From Pseudomonas sp. (GTDB lineage: Bacteria; Pseudomonadota; Gammaproteobacteria; Pseudomonadales; Pseudomonadaceae): a DNA stretch of 7,317 nt. The position numbers were made by a program, and so were the translations under genes. The DNA lies in NCBI RefSeq assembly GCF_030147005.1, contig NZ_JASLAW010000210.1, forward strand, positions 1 through 7,317, in the 5' to 3' direction. Shown here in pieces: positions 1-5,074 of the stretch. The first letter of the stretch is position 1; the number at the start of each line of letters is the position of its first letter. Below the pieces are notes generated by a model, which saw only the letters and a program-made list of their open reading frames with translations, had not been told where the DNA came from and ran no database searches.

Positions 1-45
1 ACGTCGGGGCGGGTGTATTACGCGGTGTGGCATCGTTCCCTGTAG
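1..45 (+). CDS. rsmD: C-terminal end of probable 16S rRNA (guanine(966)-N(2))-methyltransferase RsmD (partial)
   Basis: An open frame enters from the left edge and reads TSGRVYYAVWHRSL before a TAG stop at 43-45. RsmD proteins end in a segment of the type REKxAGQVxYxLYxR (E. coli has AGQVAYRLYQRE), and GRVYYAVWHRS fits that pattern well. RsmD methylates G966 of 16S rRNA on the assembling 30S subunit. As I recall, an rsmD-like gene lies close to the ftsY side of coaD in other Pseudomonas, which supports the call. Only 14 codons are visible, so none of the catalytic SAM-binding region can be checked. The stop codon lies inside the first arm of the REP pair that follows. Moderate confidence. Confidence 0.55.
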   Translation, partial: TSGRVYYAVWHRSL

Positions 46-143
46 GTGCGCGCTGGCTCGCGACGGTAGCGCCGGCGACAGGGGTTGCGTGTTAGCGCTG
101 CGTCATCGTTACCGTTTTGCGCGAGCAAGCCCGCTCCCGCAGG
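39..143. repeat. Degenerate REP pair (REPIN-like inverted repeat)
   Basis: Two arms face each other. Bases 39-62 match the reverse complement of 120-143 at roughly three quarters of positions. Just inside them, CGGTAGCG (62-69) and CGTTACCG (107-114) continue the complementarity at 7 of 8 positions. The right arm has the typical fluorescent-Pseudomonas REP core, GCGAGCAAGCCCGCTCCCGC. The left arm overlaps the stop codon of the upstream gene. As a transcript this would fold into a long hairpin with possible roles in mRNA 3' end stability or weak termination. It has no T-run typical of an intrinsic terminator. Confidence 0.65.
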
Positions 144-177
144 AGTCAGGGCAAGCTCGTCCGGCAGCGAGTATTTC

Positions 178-1173
178 ATGACCCCCTCTTACGACCGGTT
201 CAAACCCGCCTTCGGCCTCGGCAACCCCCACCTGCAAACGCTGTGGGGCCCGCTGTGGCGCCCGACCACCCACATCGAGCGCCAGCGCGAACGCCTGTGG
301 CTGGAAGACGGCGACTTTCTCGACCTCGACTGGCATGGCCCCCACGACGCGCAGGCACCCCTGGTGCTGGTGCTGCACGGGCTGACCGGCTCGTCCAATT
401 CGCCCTACGTGGCCGGCCTGCAAAAAGTCCTCGCCGCGCAAGGCTGGGCCAGCGCGGCATTGAACTGGCGCGGCTGTTCGGGCGAGCCGAATCTGTTGGC
501 CCGCAGCTACCACTCCGGTGCCAGCGAAGATTTGGCCGCAACGATTGCCCATCTGCGCGCCAAGCGACCGTTGGCGCCGTTGTATGCGGTGGGGTATTCG
601 TTGGGCGGCAACGTACTGCTCAAGCACTTGGGCGAAACCGGCCAGGCATCCGGGCTGCATGGCGCGGCGGCGGTGTCGGTACCCTTTCGCCTGGATCAAT
701 GCGCGGACCGTATCGGTTTGGGTTTTTCGCGGGTGTATCAGAAGCACTTCATGCGCGAGATGCTGGCCTACGTCCGCGTCAAGCAACGCCAGTTTGTGCA
801 GGACGGCCGACAAGACGGGCTCAAAGCCCTGGAAGCGTTAGGTTCGCTGGAGAAAATGCGCACATTCTGGGATTTCGATGGCCGCGTCACCGCGCCGCTG
901 CACGGTTTTCTCAGTGCCGAGGATTACTACCGCCGGGCCTCGAGTCGCTACTACCTGGGCGATATCCGCACGCCTACGCTGATCATCCAGGCGGCCGATG
1001 ACCCGTTCGTGTTCTCTCATAGCTTGCCCGAAGCCAGTGAGCTATCGGACTGTACCGAGTTCGAGTTATTGGCCCAGGGCGGGCATGTGGGGTTTGTAGA
1101 GGGTTCGCTGAGGCGCCCTGGTTACTACCTGGAACGGCGAATCCCCGATTGGTTGCTGACACAACAGGGTTAG
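178..1173 (+). CDS. YheT-family alpha/beta-hydrolase (putative esterase/hydrolase)
   Basis: A 331-residue cytoplasmic serine hydrolase of the YheT/AB-hydrolase-4 type. The N-terminal signature FGLGNPHLQTLWG (12-24) is typical of this family. The oxyanion-hole segment is LVLVLHGLTGSSNSPYV (62-78), and NWRGCSGEPN (96-105) is another family hallmark. The nucleophile elbow is GYSLGG with Ser141. The acid residue is in ADDPF (Asp274 or Asp275) and the base is His303 in GGHVGF, so the triad is complete. The natural substrate of the family is not established; fatty-acid or acyl esters are a guess. The ATG at 178 is preferred over the in-frame TTG at 85 because the extra 31 codons would be translated from REP sequence and have no family counterpart. 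The ribosome binding site is weak (GCGAG about 8 bases upstream). The gene converges on sseA. Confidence 0.9.
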   Translation: MTPSYDRFKPAFGLGNPHLQTLWGPLWRPTTHIERQRERLWLEDGDFLDLDWHGPHDAQAPLVLVLHGLTGSSNSPYVAGLQKVLAAQGWASAALNWRGCSGEPNLLARSYHSGASEDLAATIAHLRAKRPLAPLYAVGYSLGGNVLLKHLGETGQASGLHGAAAVSVPFRLDQCADRIGLGFSRVYQKHFMREMLAYVRVKQRQFVQDGRQDGLKALEALGSLEKMRTFWDFDGRVTAPLHGFLSAEDYYRRASSRYYLGDIRTPTLIIQAADDPFVFSHSLPEASELSDCTEFELLAQGGHVGFVEGSLRRPGYYLERRIPDWLLTQQG

Positions 1174-1267
1174 ACCGGTGGGAGCGGGCTAGCTCGCGAA
1201 TGCGCGTATCAGTTACGCATGTATCGACTGAAACCCTGCATTCGCGAGCAAGTCCGCTCCCACCGGT
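1174..1267. repeat. REP inverted pair (REPIN) between convergent genes
   Basis: The arms 1174-1203 and 1238-1267 are inverted copies matching at 28 of 30 positions, with a 34-base loop. Each arm has the REP core GGTGGGAGCGG...GCTCGCGAATGC. The element starts directly after the hydrolase TAG stop and ends 24 bases before the sseA stop, so it fills nearly the whole convergent gap. Such elements are mobilised in trans by RAYT transposases in Pseudomonas; none is encoded in this window. Placed here it could form a stable hairpin at the 3' end of both transcripts and serve as a bidirectional terminator or processing barrier, though a clear T-tract is missing. Confidence 0.85.
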
Positions 1268-1291
1268 TGATTGGGTTTACGGGCCCGGCCT

Positions 1292-2146
1292 CTAGTCGCC
1301 TGTCGCAATTTCCCGCGCCGGATCCGTAATCCACTCACTCCACGACCCCGCATACAGCTTGCCCAACGGATACCCCGCCAGGCTCAGGGCGAACAGGTTA
1401 TGGCACGCCGTCACCCCGGAACCGCAATACGCCACCAACTCCTCCGGCGGGCGACCCTGCAACTGCGCGGCAAAGCGTTGCTTGAGCTGCTCGGCCGGCA
1501 GGAAACGTCCGTCACTGCCCAGGTTTTCACTGAAGGTTGCACACTGCGCGCCGGGAATATGCCCGGCAATCGCGTCGATGGGCTCCACTTCGCCACGAAA
1601 GCGCGGCTGGGCGCGGGCATCGATCAAGGTCAGGCCGGGCTGGCCCAGGCGTTTTTGCAAGTGTTCGGCATCCAGCGCCAGCCGATTGTCCGGCGTGCCG
1701 GTGAAAGTGCCCGGTTCGACCACCGGCGCATCCAGGCTCAATGGGAAGCCCGCCGCATGCCAGGCCTTGAGGCCACCGTCCAGGATAAACACGCCGTCGC
1801 GCTTGCCCAGCCAGGCCAGCAACCACCATGCCCGGGCGGCATAGGCGCCGGGGCCATCGTCATATAGCACCACGTCGGTATCGGCGCTGATGCCCCAGGC
1901 CCGCAGTTGCCGGGCTAAGGTGTCCGCCGCAGGCAGCGGGTGACGGCCGGTCACGCCCTTGATCACCGGGCCGCTGAGATGGCGCTCCAGGTCGGCATAT
2001 TGCGCCCCTTCGATATGCCCTTCGGCATAGCTGCACCGCCCGTAATCCGGATCTTCCAGGGCAAAGCGGCAATCGAGGATCACCAGCCCGGCCGTTATTC
2101 GGCGCTCGGCTAATGACTGGGGGCTGATCAATTGGGCAAGCGGCAT
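1292..2146 (-). CDS. sseA: 3-mercaptopyruvate sulfurtransferase (tandem rhodanese domains)
   Basis: A 284-residue protein with two rhodanese domains (about 6-130 and 155-277), the usual size for SseA. The N-terminal domain is the inactive one, with EGHIEGAQYADLERHLSG (42-59) as its structural signature. The C-terminal domain has LIDARAQPRFRGEVEP (174-189), AGHIPGA (194-200) and the active-site loop CGSGVT (241-246). Cys241 would carry the persulfide. CG[S/T]GVT marks mercaptopyruvate sulfurtransferases, whereas thiosulfate rhodaneses carry CRKGVT-type loops, so the substrate call is fairly firm. It would transfer sulfur from 3-mercaptopyruvate to thiols or cyanide in the cytoplasm. The ATG at 2146 is chosen over a TTG at 2167 because a perfect AGGAG lies six bases upstream. 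It sits 33 bases after the TetR gene on the same strand, so co-transcription is likely. No functional tie to alcohol oxidation is evident. Confidence 0.93.
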   Translation of the reverse strand: MPLAQLISPQSLAERRITAGLVILDCRFALEDPDYGRCSYAEGHIEGAQYADLERHLSGPVIKGVTGRHPLPAADTLARQLRAWGISADTDVVLYDDGPGAYAARAWWLLAWLGKRDGVFILDGGLKAWHAAGFPLSLDAPVVEPGTFTGTPDNRLALDAEHLQKRLGQPGLTLIDARAQPRFRGEVEPIDAIAGHIPGAQCATFSENLGSDGRFLPAEQLKQRFAAQLQGRPPEELVAYCGSGVTACHNLFALSLAGYPLGKLYAGSWSEWITDPAREIATGD

Positions 2147-2152
2147 GACTGA

Positions 2153-2157
2153 CTCCT
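2153..2157 (-). promoter_or_regulatory. Ribosome binding site of sseA
   Basis: The minus strand reads AGGAG, a perfect Shine-Dalgarno core, six bases before the ATG at 2146. It decides the sseA start and rules against the upstream in-frame TTG, which has no comparable site. Confidence 0.85.
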
Positions 2158-2179
2158 GTGAATACAAAGGGGAAAGGTC

Positions 2180-2851
2180 CTACTTCACTTCTTCCAGCGC
2201 CTGGTTCAACGGCACGTAAAACTCTTTGAATAACCCATCCACCGCCTCTTTGGCCTGGGGCGTGACAAAACCCGCTTCCAACACCAGCACCTGGTACACC
2301 CCGCGCTTGATCGCCTCGGCGCTCAGGTGGGTGGATTTTTCATTGGTGGTGCACAGGAACCGCACCCAGGAGGTGAGGATGATCCAGGCATTGAGGGTCA
2401 GGGCCTCGGTTTGCACCGGGTCCATCGTGAGAATGCCGGCGTCGACAAAACCTTGGTAGATCGCGCCGCCCTGGATCAGGCAGCGCTGGGAAAAGCGTCG
2501 GTAGCCAGTGGCCAGTTCCGGATCGCTTTCCAGTAAATGTTCGAGGTCGCGGTGCAGGAAGCGATAGCGCCACATGCCGGCCAGCACGGCCTGAAGGTAA
2601 AAGCGCTTGTCCTCCACCACCATTGCTCGCCCCTGGGGCGGGCGCAGGAAACTGTCCACCAACGCTTCATATTCGCGAAACAGCACGGCGATAATCGCCT
2701 GCTTATTGGGGAAGTGGTAGTACAGGTTGCCCGGGGAAATTTCCATATGAGCGGCGATATGGTTGGTGCTGACACTGCGCTCACCCTGCTGGTTAAAAAG
2801 CTCCAGGCTGGTTTGCACAATGCGCTCGCTGGTCTTTACTCGTGGTGCCAT
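2180..2851 (-). CDS. laoR: TetR/AcrR-family transcriptional regulator, LaoR-like
   Basis: A 223-residue one-domain-plus-ligand-pocket repressor. The N-terminal TetR DNA-binding domain covers about 8-55: helix-turn-helix STNHIAAHMEIS (28-39) and recognition segment SPGNLYYHFPNK (39-50), ending in the common YYHFPNKxxI motif. The C-terminal two thirds is an all-helical effector domain rich in aromatic and leucine residues (for example 90-120), fitting a hydrophobic ligand. The ATG at 2851 has GGAAG nine bases upstream. It is divergent from the aldehyde dehydrogenase gene with a 144-base gap containing a palindrome that overlaps the forward promoter. In P. aeruginosa the equivalent gene in the laoABCR cluster encodes LaoR, reported, as I recall, to repress the cluster and to respond to a long-chain acyl-CoA. 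The family call is certain from sequence; the name rests on gene context. Confidence 0.85.
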   Translation of the reverse strand: MAPRVKTSERIVQTSLELFNQQGERSVSTNHIAAHMEISPGNLYYHFPNKQAIIAVLFREYEALVDSFLRPPQGRAMVVEDKRFYLQAVLAGMWRYRFLHRDLEHLLESDPELATGYRRFSQRCLIQGGAIYQGFVDAGILTMDPVQTEALTLNAWIILTSWVRFLCTTNEKSTHLSAEAIKRGVYQVLVLEAGFVTPQAKEAVDGLFKEFYVPLNQALEEVK

Positions 2852-2933
2852 AGGGATCAGCTTCCAAACACGGGATCGGCCATCTTACGGCCTATCCGGG
2901 CGCGGTTAAATCTGGATGTGACTGCAATGTTAT

Positions 2934-2962
2934 TTGACAACTTAGAGCAACGACTCTAAAAA
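2934..2962 (+). promoter_or_regulatory. Candidate sigma-70 promoter of the aldehyde/alcohol dehydrogenase block
   Basis: A perfect -35 box TTGACA (2934-2939) is followed by a 17-base spacer and a fair -10 box TAAAAA (2957-2962, four of six consensus positions). It lies in the locally AT-rich part of the divergent gap and would give a leader of about 25 bases before the ATG at 2996. The spacer is occupied by the inverted repeat called as operator. The -10 box is the weak point. Confidence 0.6.
2942..2959. promoter_or_regulatory. Probable TetR-family operator (18-base inverted repeat)
   Basis: TTAGAG (2942-2947) and CTCTAA (2954-2959) are perfect inverted arms around a six-base centre, CAACGA. 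The size and dyad symmetry suit a TetR dimer, and the site lies between the candidate -35 and -10 boxes of the forward promoter, where bound repressor would block RNA polymerase. It is about 90 bases from the start of the divergent regulator gene, so autoregulation is possible. Assignment to LaoR is by position, not by a known consensus. Confidence 0.65.
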
Positions 2963-2995
2963 TCCAGGCAGACCTATAACAACAGGGACCGCGCC

Positions 2996-4423
2996 ATGCC
3001 TGCCAACGTTGCTTATCTGCAAGAATCCCAGGCGCTGGATCAACTCCAGGACGCGTTCGAAGCCCAACGTCGCGCTTATGCCGCCAACCCGATGCCGCCG
3101 GCCGCGCAACGCCAGCAATGGCTCAAGGCCCTGCGCGATTTGCTCAGCGATGAACGCCAGGCGCTGATTAACGCGATCAGCCAGGATTTCAGCCATCGCA
3201 GCGCCGACGAAACCCTGTTCGCCGAACTGATGCCCAGCCTGCATGGCATTCACTACGCCAGTAAACACCTCAAAGGCTGGATGAAACCTTCCCGACGCGC
3301 CGTAGGCATTGCCTTCCAGCCCGCGTCAGCCAAAGTCATTTACCAACCGCTGGGTGTTGTCGGCGTCATCGTGCCGTGGAATTACCCGCTGTACCTGGCC
3401 ATCGGCCCGCTGGTCGGCGCCTTGGCCGCCGGCAACCGGGTCATGCTCAAGCTCAGCGAATCCACGCCGGCCACGGGCGAGCTGCTCAAGGCATTGCTGG
3501 CGAAGATCTTCCCCGAAGATTTGGTGTGCGTGGTGCTCGGCGAGGCCGACGTCGGCAGGGCATTTTCCGCGTTGCGCTTCGATCATTTGCTGTTCACCGG
3601 GGCCACCAGCATTGGCAAGCATGTGATGCGTGCGGCCGCCGAACACCTCACACCGGTCACCCTGGAGTTGGGCGGCAAATCGCCGGCCATTGTCTCCGCC
3701 GATGTACCGCTCAAGGACGCCGCCGAACGTATCGCTTTCGGCAAGGCCTTGAACGCCGGGCAAACCTGTGTGGCACCCGACTATGTGCTGGTGCCGGAGG
3801 AGCGTGTGGCCGGTTTTGTCGAGGCTTACTCCAAGGCCATTCGCGGGTTTTATCCGACCCTGGCCGACAACCCGGACTACACCGCCATCATCAATGAGCG
3901 GCAACTGGCCAGGCTCAATGCCTACGCCAAGGATGCCACCGACAAGGGCGCCACCCTGATTCCTCTTTACGACCAGGGCCAGGCACGGCGCATGGCTCAC
4001 AGCCTGCTGTTGAATGTGAGTGACGACATGACGGTCATGCAGGACGAGATTTTTGGTCCGCTCTTACCGATCGTGCCCTATCGCGGCATCGATCAGGCCT
4101 TTGCCTACATCAACCAGCGCCCACGCCCATTGGCCCTGTATTACTTCGGCTACAACAAGCGCGAACAGAACCGTGTGCTCCACGAAACCCACTCCGGCGG
4201 CGTGTGCCTGAACGACACCCTGCTGCATGTGGCCCAGGACGACATGCCGTTTGGCGGCATCGGCCCCTCTGGCATGGGCCACTACCACGGTCACGAAGGT
4301 TTCCTGACCTTCAGCAAGGCCAAGGGTGTGCTGGTCAAGCAGCGTCTGAACGCGGCGAAGTTGATTTACCCGCCCTACGGGAAATCCATCCAGAAGTTAA
4401 TCCAGAAGCTGTTTATCCGCTGA
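2996..4423 (+). CDS. laoC: Class-3-like aldehyde dehydrogenase, LaoC-like (often annotated coniferyl aldehyde dehydrogenase)
   Basis: A 475-residue NAD(P)+-dependent aldehyde dehydrogenase related to coniferyl-aldehyde dehydrogenases and class-3 fatty aldehyde dehydrogenases. Visible motifs: VIVPWNYPLYLAIGPL with Asn129 of the oxyanion hole; LKLSE with cofactor-binding Lys152; FTGATSIGK (200-208) of the nucleotide-binding turn; general base Glu224 in LELGGK; nucleophile Cys258 in GQTCVAPD; and Glu351 in EIFGP. All catalytic residues are intact. The C-terminus ends in a short basic amphipathic stretch, KSIQKLIQKLFIR, in the region that forms the substrate-gating or membrane-associating helix in fatty aldehyde enzymes. 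No signal peptide is seen, so it should be cytoplasmic. In context it would oxidise the long-chain aldehyde made by LaoA to the fatty acid. AGGGA precedes the ATG by seven bases. The next gene starts 29 bases after the stop. Substrate specificity cannot be read from sequence alone. Confidence 0.9.
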   Translation: MPANVAYLQESQALDQLQDAFEAQRRAYAANPMPPAAQRQQWLKALRDLLSDERQALINAISQDFSHRSADETLFAELMPSLHGIHYASKHLKGWMKPSRRAVGIAFQPASAKVIYQPLGVVGVIVPWNYPLYLAIGPLVGALAAGNRVMLKLSESTPATGELLKALLAKIFPEDLVCVVLGEADVGRAFSALRFDHLLFTGATSIGKHVMRAAAEHLTPVTLELGGKSPAIVSADVPLKDAAERIAFGKALNAGQTCVAPDYVLVPEERVAGFVEAYSKAIRGFYPTLADNPDYTAIINERQLARLNAYAKDATDKGATLIPLYDQGQARRMAHSLLLNVSDDMTVMQDEIFGPLLPIVPYRGIDQAFAYINQRPRPLALYYFGYNKREQNRVLHETHSGGVCLNDTLLHVAQDDMPFGGIGPSGMGHYHGHEGFLTFSKAKGVLVKQRLNAAKLIYPPYGKSIQKLIQKLFIR

Positions 4424-4428
4424 TAAAC
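4411..4428 (+). other. Short perfect hairpin across the laoC stop codon
   Basis: GTTTATC (4411-4417) and GATAAAC (4422-4428) are perfect inverted arms around the four-base loop CGCT; the TGA stop (4421-4423) lies in the loop/right arm. There is no T-run, so it is unlikely to be a terminator. It could tune translation coupling to the next gene, which starts 25 bases downstream, or it could be chance in a short AT-rich stretch. Confidence 0.4.
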
Positions 4429-4452
4429 CACACCTGCGGGACAATAAAAACA

Positions 4453-4998
4453 ATGAACCCCAGCCTGACTGAAACACCTGCGCTGTCGCGGCGCGGCGTC
4501 TTGAAAATCGGCCTGTGTGCCAGCGCCTTCCTGGCTACCACCGGGCTGGGCGCCAGCCTCAGCGGGTGCTCGAGCAGCACGCCGGCCAGCGGCTTTGCCA
4601 TGTTGCGAGCCAGTGATTTGCCTTTCCTGCGCGCGGTTATCCCGGTACTGCTGGAGGGCGCGGCCAGCGCCCAGGTCGTCAGCGCCGGGATTGAAGACAC
4701 CCTGAAAAAGCTCGACTACAGCCTGCAGCACCTGTCGCCGGAGACGTTCAAGCTCACCCAGCAGCTGTTCGATGTGCTGAGCATGGGCATTACCCGAGGA
4801 CCGTTGACCGGCATTTGGGGCAGTTGGGAAAACGCCGGCAGCGAGCAAATCCGCCACTTCCTGCACCGCTGGGAGAACAGCTGCCTGAACCTGCTGCGCA
4901 TGGGCCAGGGATCGTTGCTCAAGCTGGTGATCATGGCCTGGAACTTCCGGCCCGAGTCCTGGGCCCATTGCGGCTATCCAGGGCCGCCGAAGATCTAG
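4453..4998 (+). CDS. laoB: Tat-signal small subunit, gluconate 2-dehydrogenase subunit 3-like, LaoB-like; predicted lipoprotein
   Basis: A 181-residue protein with a twin-arginine signal: SRRGVLK at 12-18, a moderately hydrophobic stretch at 19-36, then LSGC (36-39), which fits a lipobox with Cys39 as the lipidated residue. Ser40-Ser42 after the Cys do not suggest inner-membrane retention. The rest (about 48-181) is helical with conserved Trp and aromatic positions and ends in SWAHCGYPGPPKI, resembling the end of the gluconate 2-dehydrogenase subunit 3/FAD-glucose dehydrogenase gamma family (W..xGYPGP). In that family the small subunit carries the Tat signal for a signal-less GMC catalytic subunit. 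The GMC gene lies directly downstream, which fits. The ATG at 4453 places the RR motif at the normal distance; its ribosome site (GGGA) is weak and about 11 bases away. In the P. aeruginosa lao cluster this position holds LaoB. Subunit role is inferred. Confidence 0.8.
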   Translation: MNPSLTETPALSRRGVLKIGLCASAFLATTGLGASLSGCSSSTPASGFAMLRASDLPFLRAVIPVLLEGAASAQVVSAGIEDTLKKLDYSLQHLSPETFKLTQQLFDVLSMGITRGPLTGIWGSWENAGSEQIRHFLHRWENSCLNLLRMGQGSLLKLVIMAWNFRPESWAHCGYPGPPKI

Positions 4999-5007
4999 CG
5001 TCGAGTA

Positions 5008-5036
5008 TGTGGGAGCAGGCTTTGCTCGCTCCCACA
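5008..5036. repeat. Single REP hairpin between laoB and laoA
   Basis: TGTGGGAGC (5008-5016) and GCTCCCACA (5028-5036) form a perfect nine-base stem with an 11-base loop; the core GAGCAGGCTTTGCTC is itself palindromic. This is the classic fluorescent-Pseudomonas REP form as a single copy. It occupies the 76-base gap inside the presumed operon and could stabilise the upstream laoC-laoB message or reduce read-through into laoA. No T-tract follows, so full termination is not expected. Confidence 0.8.
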
Positions 5037-5074
5037 CTGACTGCAACTTCGTACAAGAATAAGAGTGCATTCCT

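Noticed and set aside
109..813. Long minus-strand open frame opposite the YheT-type hydrolase
   Set aside because: It is antisense to a gene with a complete catalytic triad and family motifs; the translation is low-complexity Arg/Gly/Gln-rich with no recognisable domain, as expected in GC-rich DNA.
1271..1867. 198-codon + strand open frame opposite sseA
   Set aside because: It is the shadow of the rhodanese-family gene, whose CGSGVT active-site loop and strong ribosome site are on the minus strand.
2975..2980. TATAAC as an alternative -10 box for laoC
   Set aside because: No acceptable -35 lies 16-18 bases upstream, and it would leave only about ten bases to the ribosome binding site.
2852..2995. 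Sigma-70 promoter for the divergent regulator on the minus strand
   Set aside because: Candidate boxes such as TTGTCA or TAACAT lack a partner at normal spacing, so no promoter could be placed, although one must exist in or near this gap.
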